Shown: positions 42,449 to 51,546 of the stretch, piece after piece
How positions within the stretch are numbered: the first letter of the stretch is position 1
Layout: each line of letters begins with the position of its first letter
Source: Planctomycetota bacterium
GTDB taxonomy: Bacteria; Planctomycetota; Planctomycetia; Planctomycetales; Planctomycetaceae
Assembly: GCA_027624335.1 (NCBI GenBank)
Contig: JAQBWV010000005.1
Location: forward strand, 1-64,000
Length of the DNA stretch: 64,000 bases
Direction of reading: 5' to 3'
Program-made: the position numbers and the translations under genes
The notes under the pieces: generated by a model
Database searches by the model: none
Told to the model about the DNA's origin: nothing
What the model saw: only the letters and a program-made list of their open reading frames with translations

Positions 42449-44611
42449 CTATTTCTCAAGAGATTCAACGATGGCGGATATTCGACCCAAATCCAGGTTC
42501 GTTCCAGAGGTCGGAAACGCTGACGGGACCAGCCACCATTCCTCGGTGAACGATCCGATCTGCCCTGGTTCTAATCGCTCACGAGGCCCGATGGGTTCCA
42601 GTTCGACGCGTGGACCCTCCGGATACCAGACGGAAATCGTCAGTCCGGCAGCTTCGTTGTAAACGCGATCCGGAAACGTCTTGAACTTCTTGATGAACAG
42701 CAGATCGTTCTTCATCGCGTAGCCCATCCAGCCGGCATACGAATCGAAACCCAGCTTCGGTCGACGGGGAGCGGCAAGGATCTCGAGAAATCCATCACGC
42801 TCGCGGATGTTCGGGTCGACTGGTCGGGCGTTGATCAAAGCTCCGTCTTCGTACATGACGTACTTGTTGGGAAACCGGCTCTGCCCGGCGAGCGGAATCA
42901 AGCAGATGCCTTCCCCCAGAGCGAACGTACGACTCCAGTGGCACCACTCTTTCACCTCGCTCGAAACATTCATGATGGTTTGAGTGCAGCTCAACCGGCT
43001 GGTTTTCGCGTCGAGTTCGAAGTCTCGAACAAGCTGGACGCCGGTGCCTTCGTCGTGCTGACTGGTCAGCCGCGCTGACCGAGGTCCGGTGATCTCGCCG
43101 GTCCACTCGCCCGACCACAATGTCGATCGACGAGGAATGACCAGTTCGGGACCAATGTCAAACCGTCCCGCCGAAGACGGTCCCGGTTCGCCCGGCTTCC
43201 AATCCTTTTCCTGCTCGTCAAAGTACAGCGCGTTCGCGCCGCTCAACGAGTACTCCAGCACGCGACCGCCCGCCTGAGGGCACAGCACCACTTTCGTTGC
43301 GGCATTCGTCAGCTCAATGGCCCGGTCATAGCCGAAGTAGCAAACGACTTTCGCCGAATCCGACTCGGCTCCTCGAATCGACGTGATGGCCGCCTCCTGA
43401 AAGGCATCACGAAGGTCTGAGCCGTCCGCGTTGCCGAAGTTCGTCCGTTGAATCATCAGTACAAAAACGACTCCGCGCTGCGGGTCCATCCAGACTTGCG
43501 TTCCGAACGCTCCGCCATGTCCACAGGTTCCAGGATTCAGCAGCCGCGAAACGCCTTGAGGGTGCCGGACAATGCACCAGCCAAGTCCCCAGCCATTGCC
43601 CGGCGTAAAACCAGTGACCACGTCTCCCGATTGAACGCTAGTCATCAGGTTGATCGACTTCGCAGATACGATGCTGCGACCATCCACTTCGCCACCGCTC
43701 AGAATCATCTGGTAGAACCGGGCGATGTCAGCGGCGGTCGAAAACAGCCCGCCTGAAGGATTCGGCGTTCGACGGATTTTGGGATCCAGAACGACGAACG
43801 CATTGCTCGACGGAACCACGCCGTCCCCTGCTTCCTTCGGAGAGTATGTCGTCGCCAGCCGAGCGACCTGAGCCTCTGACAGGACAAACGTCGTGTCTGT
43901 CATGCCGAGTGGTTTGAAAAGTCGGCTGTGTAAAAAGTCAGCATACGACTCCCCACTGAGGACCTCGATGATTCGAGCGGCGACATTCAAACCGCTGCTG
44001 TACCGCCACTGCGAACCCGGTTCGAAAGCGAGCGGTGCTCGACCGATTCCGTCGACGATTTCTTCGAGCGACTTCGTAAGAAACTCTTCGCCCGGCGGTC
44101 GCGAAAGTCCGGCTGTGTGAGTCAGTGCGTCACGAATCGTCACTGCTCGAACGGCCGTTCCATCCTTCAACATCTGCCCTTTGAACGCCGGAATAAACTT
44201 CTCGATCGGATCATCAATCGACAGTTTCCCTTCATCATGCAGGATCATCATCGCTGTAGCGGTTATCGGTTTCGTCATCGAGGCAATTCGAAAGATCGAA
44301 TTCGGCTGCATGTCGCGGCCGCTCCTGATATCGGCCTGCCCGACAGCACTCAAATGAACGATTCGACTCTTCGTCGCCACCGCTGTGACCGCTCCTGAGA
44401 TTTGGTGCCTCGCAATGAATTCTCTCATTCGAGCATCAATCTGCGTGAGTCGATCCTGATCGAATGCCACCTCCCCAGCATTCACGACCGCCAGACTGGC
44501 TGAAGTCAGGACGGTTAATGTGGCTATCAACCTGATCACGTGCGAAGCAGAGAATCGACGAATCTCGCTGATCGATGAAAATGTGGTCATGCGGTTTCTC
44601 CTGGATGTCAT
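42449..44611 (-). CDS. Exported serine hydrolase (beta-lactamase/esterase fold) fused to a DUF4380-like domain
   Basis: A 720-residue protein with a signal peptide around residues 24-45. Residues 50-410 are a class C beta-lactamase-like serine hydrolase: Ser111-x-x-Lys114 in RIASMTKPITA, Tyr204 in WRYSSG (instead of YxN), and HGGAFGTQ near the end. Residues about 420-715 form a second, beta-sandwich domain (KVVLCPQAGGRVLEYSLSG; KEWCHWSRTF) like DUF4380/aldose-epimerase-like proteins. Such hydrolases cleave peptides or esters rather than confer resistance. The start overlaps the preceding M2 peptidase stop (ATGA), so both enzymes are coupled. Confidence 0.85.
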   Translation of the reverse strand: MTSRRNRMTTFSSISEIRRFSASHVIRLIATLTVLTSASLAVVNAGEVAFDQDRLTQIDARMREFIARHQISGAVTAVATKSRIVHLSAVGQADIRSGRDMQPNSIFRIASMTKPITATAMMILHDEGKLSIDDPIEKFIPAFKGQMLKDGTAVRAVTIRDALTHTAGLSRPPGEEFLTKSLEEIVDGIGRAPLAFEPGSQWRYSSGLNVAARIIEVLSGESYADFLHSRLFKPLGMTDTTFVLSEAQVARLATTYSPKEAGDGVVPSSNAFVVLDPKIRRTPNPSGGLFSTAADIARFYQMILSGGEVDGRSIVSAKSINLMTSVQSGDVVTGFTPGNGWGLGWCIVRHPQGVSRLLNPGTCGHGGAFGTQVWMDPQRGVVFVLMIQRTNFGNADGSDLRDAFQEAAITSIRGAESDSAKVVCYFGYDRAIELTNAATKVVLCPQAGGRVLEYSLSGANALYFDEQEKDWKPGEPGPSSAGRFDIGPELVIPRRSTLWSGEWTGEITGPRSARLTSQHDEGTGVQLVRDFELDAKTSRLSCTQTIMNVSSEVKEWCHWSRTFALGEGICLIPLAGQSRFPNKYVMYEDGALINARPVDPNIRERDGFLEILAAPRRPKLGFDSYAGWMGYAMKNDLLFIKKFKTFPDRVYNEAAGLTISVWYPEGPRVELEPIGPRERLEPGQIGSFTEEWWLVPSAFPTSGTNLDLGRISAIVESLEK

Positions 44612-46308
44612 GGTCGAAAATCTTCAGCGAAGGCTTTCGGGTTCAGACTCGCCCCGGTTGCAAATTCGGTCAGCTCGTTCCAGCTCAGAGTGGCACCGGG
44701 CTCAAACACCTTCTTCTTCAGGAAGTCTCCGACTCGCCGGTCACCCGCGTAGATAACTTTGCGAGGATCGGCATCGCCCGCGACGTCGCGTGCGATCGCG
44801 TGATGCAGTTGCGACGCGAACAGCTCGCCCATCATGTAGTTGTGGTAGTAAACAGGTGCGACCACGATGTGAATTTTGCTGGCATAATCCGGAGCGTTGC
44901 GGCCCTCGGGTCGCTTCACCATCTGATACTTCTCGACAAGGTCCCACCACAACTTGTTGAGGTCCTGCGCCGGGTTCTCGTACAGCCCCTTTTCAAACCG
45001 CAGCATGACCTGACACCAGCGTGAGAAAATCAGCAGTTGATTTCTCAACACTCTCGCCGCGTCATCACTGACCTTTTTGCGGGTCGCCGGATCCTGCGAA
45101 GCGACGCCCATCTTCTCCTGCCACAAACCGTTTTTCGATAACCGGCCGAACATCATGGCGATGCCTTCCGTCGTGAGAATGTGCGAGTTCTCGCGGAGCA
45201 GATACGGCACGGTGTTCGGGATGTTCTTGCTGGAGTAAACCGCGTGGCCGAGTTCGTGCAGCATTGTCTCCATCCACCGTTCACTCGGTACGACGTTAGC
45301 CAGGACGCGCACGTCTCCGTCGCGATCGATGTCCGTGCAGAAGGCGTGCGGGCTTTTACCCGGCTTCTCGAACAGGTCGCTTCGTTCGAGGACATCTTCA
45401 ATCGGAAGATCAATGCCGGCATAGAAGACGCGACACAGTTTCAGAATGTCCTGCTCACGGTACAGGCCGTCCAGGTCCGCACCGAACACCGCCGGTGAAT
45501 CCTGGAAGAACGGATCGTGATAGTGCCACGGTCGCAGCTCTGCGACAGTGATCCCACAGTGCTTGGCGAGTTTCGCATCGAACTCGCCTTTCGCTTTCCG
45601 GAACGGTTCGCGAGTCAACTCGTCGAGTTCGTCAAACAGCTTTAAAATGTCGCCTTGTTTCTGTTCCGAAAGAAACATCTTCATGACGTGGTAATCTGCA
45701 AAGTTAAGCTGTCGCGCGGCACGATTTCGCAGAGCCACGAGTTCCAGCAAATCTTTCTCGACGACCGCTCCAACGCCCTTGCTGCCTTCCCACGCTGCTT
45801 GACGCTCGGTCGAATCCGCAGACTTCAGCAACACGTTCCGCACTTCATTGCCGCTTATCTCTTCGCCGCCAACCTTTGGCCGGAAAGCGTTGAACGCCTT
45901 TTCGATCGTGTTTGACTTCGCGTTCATCTCCTGCAGCAACAGCGAGTCAACCTGCTTCTCCAGACAACGCAGATAAAGAACTTCCAGCCGTCGAGCGACG
46001 ATGCGGTCAGGAATTCCACCACGCTCGCGCAGCGTGTTCAGTCGCTGAAAATGCACCGGATCAGCGAGCATGGCATCAATGCGGTTCTCAGCTTCCTGCT
46101 TCTTCCTGAAAGATTCGTCGTCACCTTTCGTGCTGGCGTCCCACCACGCCAGGTTGACTTCCGTCTGAAGTGGCTGCAGCCGACCGACGAACTCGTTGAG
46201 AAACGCATTCGCTTCCAACGTCCGAGAATCGGGCTCTGTCGCGTTGATCGTCAGTCCCGAAAAAAAAATCGCGACCAAAGCCATCCCGTAGATCGTTCTG
46301 TCAGTCAC
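44608..46308 (-). CDS. M2-family (ACE-like) peptidyl-dipeptidase, exported
   Basis: The 566-residue metalloprotease has an N-terminal signal sequence (IYGMALVAIFFSGLTINA) and the zinc motif HELGH in METMLHELGHAVYSS, with the third ligand Glu in ILTTEGIAMMFG. Its helical fold and HELGH/TTEG pairing match angiotensin-converting-enzyme-like M2 peptidases rather than M3, though the two are related. It should cleave dipeptides from the C-terminus of peptides outside the cytoplasm. It lies 18 bases downstream of thrS and overlaps the hydrolase gene, so the three form one operon. Confidence 0.87.
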   Translation of the reverse strand: MTDRTIYGMALVAIFFSGLTINATEPDSRTLEANAFLNEFVGRLQPLQTEVNLAWWDASTKGDDESFRKKQEAENRIDAMLADPVHFQRLNTLRERGGIPDRIVARRLEVLYLRCLEKQVDSLLLQEMNAKSNTIEKAFNAFRPKVGGEEISGNEVRNVLLKSADSTERQAAWEGSKGVGAVVEKDLLELVALRNRAARQLNFADYHVMKMFLSEQKQGDILKLFDELDELTREPFRKAKGEFDAKLAKHCGITVAELRPWHYHDPFFQDSPAVFGADLDGLYREQDILKLCRVFYAGIDLPIEDVLERSDLFEKPGKSPHAFCTDIDRDGDVRVLANVVPSERWMETMLHELGHAVYSSKNIPNTVPYLLRENSHILTTEGIAMMFGRLSKNGLWQEKMGVASQDPATRKKVSDDAARVLRNQLLIFSRWCQVMLRFEKGLYENPAQDLNKLWWDLVEKYQMVKRPEGRNAPDYASKIHIVVAPVYYHNYMMGELFASQLHHAIARDVAGDADPRKVIYAGDRRVGDFLKKKVFEPGATLSWNELTEFATGASLNPKAFAEDFRP

Positions 46309-46326
46309 TGCTGTACCTCATGTCGT

Positions 46327-48537
46327 TCAATACTCGTGCTGCTCGCTGGAATCGCTGTCGAACGAGCGGAAGCTCGACTTGACGGCCTGTCGAACCAGAC
46401 GGGATTCCACTTCCTTCTTCAACTTCGCAACGGCCTCGTCGATCGGCATCATTCCGAGATCCGTCCCGCCCTGCCCCTCCGTGTCTGAAATTCTGTCCCG
46501 CAGCGACACCGCGTTCTGGTCTTCGTCTTTCGGACCGACGACCAGCATGTACGGAATCAGTTCGAGCTGTGCATCGCGAATCTTGGCGTTGACCTTCGCG
46601 CTGCGAGTGTCGGTTGAGACTCGGAAGCCTTCCGACCGGAAGCGAGCTTCGACTTTCTTCGCGTAATCCGTCGTCTTGTCGGTAACGGGGCAGATGCGGA
46701 TCTGCTCGGGAGCCAGCCACAACGGAAACGCTCCAGCGAAGTGTTCGATCAGCATTCCGACGAAACGCTCCATCGAGCCGAACGGAGCACGGTGAATCAT
46801 CACGGGGCGATGCGGCTTATTATCGGCGCCGGTGTATTCCAGATCGAATCGCTCGGGCAGGTTGTAATCGAGCTGGACGGTACCCAGCTGCCACTCACGA
46901 CCGATACAGTCTTTGACCATGAAATCCGCCTTCGGGCCATAGAACGCGGCCTCGCCTTCGCATTCGGTGAAGTTCAGGCCGGAGTCAACCAGCACGCGCC
47001 GCAGTGTCTCTTCGGCGTTGGCCCAGAGCTCTACGGAACCGACATACTTGTCGGAAGCTGGGTCGCGTTTCGATAGCTGCACGCGGTAGTCGTCGAGTCC
47101 GACAGCGTCGAGCACGAACTTGACCAGGTCGAGCGTATCCTTGAATTCGTCTTCAACCTGCTCGGCCGTGCAGAACAGGTGAGCGTCGTCCTGCGTCAGA
47201 CCGCGAACTCGCAGCAGACCGTTCAACTCGCCGGATTGCTCGTGCCGGTAGACAGTGCCGAACTCTGCCAGCCGCACGGGCAGGTCGCGGTAACTTCGCT
47301 GCTGCGACTTATACATCTGCGCGTGATGCGGACAGTTCATCGGCTTCAGCAGGTAACGTTCCTGGCCGTGCTCCCAGCCGTGCAGAATCTTCGCTTTCTC
47401 ATCGGGCGAATTGGCCTGCAATGCTTCGCCGGCGCAGGAACAGCCCAGCAATTGTGCCGTGCGGCCAATCTGCTGTTCGTCTTCGGAATTCAGCTCGCCA
47501 TCCGCCAGCTTCTGCTTCCAGTAGTCGACCAGCTGGCCGGCGTTGTGGCCGAAGATGGGAGCGAACTGCGAATCGCGATAGTACGGAAAATGCCCGCTGG
47601 TTTCGTACAGTTCCGCTCGACCAATGTGAGGCGAGTAAACCGGCTGGTAGCCGCGAGCTGTCAATTCCTTCTTGATGAAGTCTTCCAGCAACGCCCGTAT
47701 GGTGGCGCCTTTTGGTAACCAAAGCGGGAGGCCCTGACCGACTTCCTGACTGATGCTGAACAGGCCGAGTTGTTTACCGAGGACGCGATGATCCCGGCGT
47801 CGCGCTTCTTCCAGCTGGTTCAGATACTCCTTCTGGTCGTCCTTGCTGAAGAACGCGGTGCCGTAGAGTCGCTGCAGATGTTTGTTGTCCGCGTCGCCTT
47901 TCCAGTATGAGCCGGCAACGCTCAACAGCTTGAAGGCCTTGATCTTTCCAGCGTCGGGAATGTGAGGTCCGCGACAAAGATCAACGAACTCGCCCTGCCG
48001 GTAGAAGCTGAGTTGCTCGTGGCTGGCGAGTCCCGTTGCGATGTGTTCGCACTTCAGTTCCTGGTCGAGATCCCCGCAGAACTGCAGCGCTTCGTCGCGG
48101 TTCATGTAAAACCGTTCGAAAGGCTCAGCCTCTTTGACGATCTTTTTCATCTCCGCTTCAATTTTCGGAAAGTCTTCGTCGCTGATCGGAGTCTTCAGAT
48201 CAAAATCGTAATAGAAGCCAGTCCCGGTCGTCGGTCCAAAGGCCAGACCGACACCTTCGTAAAGCCGCATGACAGCGCGGGCCATGATGTGAGCACACGA
48301 ATGCCGCAACACTCCCAGAGCGGCCGCATCGCGAGTGGTGAGCAGCTTCAACTCGACAGGCTGACCGTCGCTTTGAAGCTCGTCGAGCGGTCGCTTCGCG
48401 TCGACGATCGTGCCGTTCACCTCGGCGGCGATTGTCGCCAGAGCCAGCCGCTCGCCAATCGAAGCCGCGACGTCCAGCGCCGTCGTGCCCGCGTCGTATT
48501 CCTTACTCGTTCCGTCGGGAAGGTTCACCTGAATCAT
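46327..48537 (-). CDS. thrS: Threonyl-tRNA synthetase
   Basis: The 736-residue enzyme charges tRNA-Thr in the cytoplasm. It starts with a TGS domain ([14 protein letters not shown], about 1-65), followed by the editing domain with the HxxxH pair in [13 protein letters not shown] (His79, His83). The class II core follows, with [15 protein letters not shown] and [14 protein letters not shown], and then the anticodon-binding domain. It is somewhat longer than E. coli ThrS (642) because of inserts in the core ([20 protein letters not shown]) and tail. It is the first gene of the operon that continues with the M2 peptidase and serine hydrolase. No T-box was seen upstream. Confidence 0.96.
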   Translation of the reverse strand: MIQVNLPDGTSKEYDAGTTALDVAASIGERLALATIAAEVNGTIVDAKRPLDELQSDGQPVELKLLTTRDAAALGVLRHSCAHIMARAVMRLYEGVGLAFGPTTGTGFYYDFDLKTPISDEDFPKIEAEMKKIVKEAEPFERFYMNRDEALQFCGDLDQELKCEHIATGLASHEQLSFYRQGEFVDLCRGPHIPDAGKIKAFKLLSVAGSYWKGDADNKHLQRLYGTAFFSKDDQKEYLNQLEEARRRDHRVLGKQLGLFSISQEVGQGLPLWLPKGATIRALLEDFIKKELTARGYQPVYSPHIGRAELYETSGHFPYYRDSQFAPIFGHNAGQLVDYWKQKLADGELNSEDEQQIGRTAQLLGCSCAGEALQANSPDEKAKILHGWEHGQERYLLKPMNCPHHAQMYKSQQRSYRDLPVRLAEFGTVYRHEQSGELNGLLRVRGLTQDDAHLFCTAEQVEDEFKDTLDLVKFVLDAVGLDDYRVQLSKRDPASDKYVGSVELWANAEETLRRVLVDSGLNFTECEGEAAFYGPKADFMVKDCIGREWQLGTVQLDYNLPERFDLEYTGADNKPHRPVMIHRAPFGSMERFVGMLIEHFAGAFPLWLAPEQIRICPVTDKTTDYAKKVEARFRSEGFRVSTDTRSAKVNAKIRDAQLELIPYMLVVGPKDEDQNAVSLRDRISDTEGQGGTDLGMMPIDEAVAKLKKEVESRLVRQAVKSSFRSFDSDSSEQHEY

Positions 48538-48987
48538 GATGATGACTTGATCTCAAGAAATGGTTGCATGCAAAACACAAATCGCCGCGTCGCACGCGGA
48601 ACGGGCGGTTTTTATAGCATCTGATGATGTCAAACCAGTTCCGGTCCCGTCGTGTTGCCAGAATGTCCAGAGGGATCGGGGCGCCGGGTGACCGGTTGTC
48701 TGCCTGAATCAGCGGTTCGACCACACCGGCTGGCGTTGGCGACTGCCAGCCACTGCCTGGCAAATGTATTCCCGCTTGTCGTGCCAAGCCCGCGCAGGTC
48801 TCACCAGAGAACCGCCTCCACCCCGACACCAGGTCTCATGACGCGATCCCGCTTGCCGACTACTCGGCATGACCTAAACCAATGATGGTTGAGTCGAGCG
48901 GGCGCTGCCAACGAGTTGGCACCTGTCAAATCCGAACGACTCGCACGGCCATGTCATCCCTCGTAATCCCGGATACCGGAACTCAAG
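48538..48987. other. Divergent intergenic region between thrS and the polysaccharide cluster
   Basis: 450 bases without a supported gene. A GC-rich inverted segment (CCGCGTCGCACGCGG at about 48582) lies in the thrS leader. I looked for a T-box or threonine leader peptide and found none. Promoters of both directions must be here. Confidence 0.4.
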
Positions 48988-51414
48988 GTGCCCGCAGCTC
49001 ACACAGCGAAACGTCCCGTCGTACTGCACGTCCGAGTTGTCACAGGCACCGGCGGCGGCCCCGACAAGACGATCCTCAACTCACCGAGGTTTCTGAAAGA
49101 CCTCGGTTACGACTCGGTCTGCGCGTACCTGCATCCACCCGACGATCCAGGATTCGCCGTTCTCGATCGACGGGCTGCGGAGCTGAATGCCGAACTGATC
49201 TCAATTCCGGATCGAGGACTGACTGACTTCTCTGTCGTCGGTCGTCTGCTTCGAATCTGCCGTCAACGAAACGTCGCGATCTGGCACGGGCACGACTACA
49301 AGTCAGACGCTCTCGGGCTGTTGCTCAGCAGGTTTCATCCAATGAAACTGGTTTCGACGGTGCATGGCTGGGGCGTTCGTTCGAACAGAACTCCGCTCTA
49401 TCACGCGATCGATCGATTCAGTCTGAAATCCTATGACCGAATCATCTGCGTTTCGGACAAACTGCTTTTCGAGTGTCTTGCTGCAGGCGTGCCAGTGAGC
49501 AGGTGCTGCGAGATCGATAACGCAATCGATTTTGCCAGTTACCAGTCCCGCCCGACAAAGCTCGCGGTCAGAGCCGAGTTCAGCATCGATCCGGACAAGC
49601 CGACGATCGTCACCGTTGGTCGACTTTCGAAAGAGAAGGCGCTGGACGTTCTGATCCGAGCCTTTGACGATCTGCTGGAAACGGGCCTTGATGCCACATT
49701 GCTGATCGCTGGCGATGGTCCTGAACGAACCTCTCTCGAAGCGTTGATCAGGCAGCTTGACCGGCAGAATTCGATTCACCTCATCGGCCACGTTGGCGAT
49801 CCACGCACGGTGTATGCCGCCGCCGATGTTTTCGCGCTGAGCAGCCTGTCGGAAGGTCTTCCAAACGCCCTGCTCGAAGCAATGGCGTGCGGAGTTCCAG
49901 TGGTTGCGACATCGGTTGGAGCCATTCCGAACGTCGTGGCGGACGAGTTCAACGGACTACTTGTTCCTCCGGGAGAAACCTCACCGCTGGCACTTGCTCT
50001 CTCTCGACTCCTTTCGAACAACGCACTGCAGGATCAACTAGCCTCGTCCGGGGTGGTCACCATCGAACAGAGATTCAGCTTTGAACGACGTATGCAAAAG
50101 GTTGCGGCCGTTTACGACGACGTTCTGTCGGGTCGCGATCGTGACGTCAGGATCGTCCGGACCGATAGAGGGATCTCAGCCGCGACGCAGCTACATCACA
50201 TGGCCTCTGGCGTCGGCCCGAGGCAAGACGACCTGCCAGAGATTGACAGCCGCGAAGCGGCGGCAGCAACTCCGTCCGGTGGCCCATCTGATTCAGGCCA
50301 GAATGTGGCTGCCAGCGGAAGAGCGACTCTGATTCGAACCGTAGCCCCACGCGCGACAGCTCAAACCGTGATCGCCGATCCAGCGATACGAGTTGAGCTG
50401 ACGAGCACGCCTGACACCTGGCAGGAATATCTCTCCGCCAAAGGTCACGCAGGTTTCTACCAACAGGCCGCCTGGCTGCGAGTTCTCAGCAGCGGACTAC
50501 AGCACCAGCCTGTCTGTCTGCAGGCAACCTCCGGCGAGCGTCTGGCCGGCGTTCTTCCGATGGCGTTTGTGGATACTCGACTGTTCGGGCGATTTCTCGT
50601 CAGCCTGCCCTATCTCAACTCATCCGGCATCATCGCCGAAACACCTTCTGTCGCGTCCGCACTGGTTGATCGAGCCATCGACTTTGCGGAACAACTCGAC
50701 GTGCGCTATCTGGAACTCCGCCACGAAGCGGCCGTCGATCATCCCCGGCTGACGGAAGCGGTCACCGACAAAGTTCACATGCGACTGTCGTTGCCCGCGA
50801 CGACTGACGAACTGTGGAACTCGCTCAAGTCGAAGGTTCGCAGTCAGGTTCGCAAGCCGCTCAATGACGAGTCACTCACCGTGTGCTGGGGAACTCATGA
50901 TCTGCTCGACGAGTTCTACGCGGTCTTCACACAGAACATGCGAGACCTCGGCACTCCGCCGTTCAGTCGCCAGCTGTTTGCATCGATGCTCGACGAGTTT
51001 CCGGGAACTGCAGAAATCTGCTGCGTCCGTCTGGACCGTCAACCGGTCGCATCCGGCCTCCTGATTCACGGTCCGGGAGTCACCGAAGTTCCCAGCGCCA
51101 GCTCGCTGCGACGATTCAACTCAAGCAGTTCAAACATGCTGATGTACTGGCATCTGCTGTCCCGCGCGATCGAGCGAGGTCAGCAGGTCTTCGACTTCGG
51201 CCGCAGTTCGACAGGTACGGGAACACACAAGTTCAAGGCACAGTGGGGCGCTCAGGAATTCCCCGCCGTCTGGCAGCACTTCGTTCGCCAGGGAGCAGCA
51301 ACGGACATGCGACCAAACAGCGGTAAGTACGACCTGATGATCCAAACCTGGCAGAAGCTACCGGTCTGGCTCACGAAAGTCATCGGCCCATCAATCGTCC
51401 GAGGAATCCCATAG
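48988..51414 (+). CDS. Fusion of a GT4 glycosyltransferase and a FemAB/GNAT-like domain (exosortase-associated type)
   Basis: GTG 48988 begins an 808-residue protein. Residues 1-385 are a GT-B glycosyltransferase (VVTGTGGGPDKTIL at the start, TVGRLSKEKALDVLIRAFDD, then ALSSLSEGLPNALLEAMACG with the nucleotide-sugar Glu). A linker of about 75 residues leads to residues 465-808, a FemAB-type acyltransferase fold (WQEYLSAKGHAGFYQQAAWL; FDFGRSSTGTGTHKFKAQWG) as in the 'FemAB family XrtA/PEP-CTERM-associated' proteins of exopolysaccharide clusters. These are normally separate genes. The first gene of the cluster; it probably builds and modifies an exported polysaccharide. Confidence 0.85.
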   Translation: MPAAHTAKRPVVLHVRVVTGTGGGPDKTILNSPRFLKDLGYDSVCAYLHPPDDPGFAVLDRRAAELNAELISIPDRGLTDFSVVGRLLRICRQRNVAIWHGHDYKSDALGLLLSRFHPMKLVSTVHGWGVRSNRTPLYHAIDRFSLKSYDRIICVSDKLLFECLAAGVPVSRCCEIDNAIDFASYQSRPTKLAVRAEFSIDPDKPTIVTVGRLSKEKALDVLIRAFDDLLETGLDATLLIAGDGPERTSLEALIRQLDRQNSIHLIGHVGDPRTVYAAADVFALSSLSEGLPNALLEAMACGVPVVATSVGAIPNVVADEFNGLLVPPGETSPLALALSRLLSNNALQDQLASSGVVTIEQRFSFERRMQKVAAVYDDVLSGRDRDVRIVRTDRGISAATQLHHMASGVGPRQDDLPEIDSREAAAATPSGGPSDSGQNVAASGRATLIRTVAPRATAQTVIADPAIRVELTSTPDTWQEYLSAKGHAGFYQQAAWLRVLSSGLQHQPVCLQATSGERLAGVLPMAFVDTRLFGRFLVSLPYLNSSGIIAETPSVASALVDRAIDFAEQLDVRYLELRHEAAVDHPRLTEAVTDKVHMRLSLPATTDELWNSLKSKVRSQVRKPLNDESLTVCWGTHDLLDEFYAVFTQNMRDLGTPPFSRQLFASMLDEFPGTAEICCVRLDRQPVASGLLIHGPGVTEVPSASSLRRFNSSSSNMLMYWHLLSRAIERGQQVFDFGRSSTGTGTHKFKAQWGAQEFPAVWQHFVRQGAATDMRPNSGKYDLMIQTWQKLPVWLTKVIGPSIVRGIP

Positions 51415-51546
51415 CACAAGGTGCGAAGTTTCCAATTTCTCGGGCAAATGCCCGAGGCTGCATGCTGTCGCCGCTCAGCGGCTGAGGACTGTGCGACTTC
51501 ACAAAGCACCTGCTGAGTAGTCAATGCCCATCGCGGTTAACAACCC

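Noticed and set aside
48538-48600. T-box or threonine leader peptide before thrS
   Set aside because: No T-box motif, no threonine-rich short ORF and no terminator hairpin with T-run were found.
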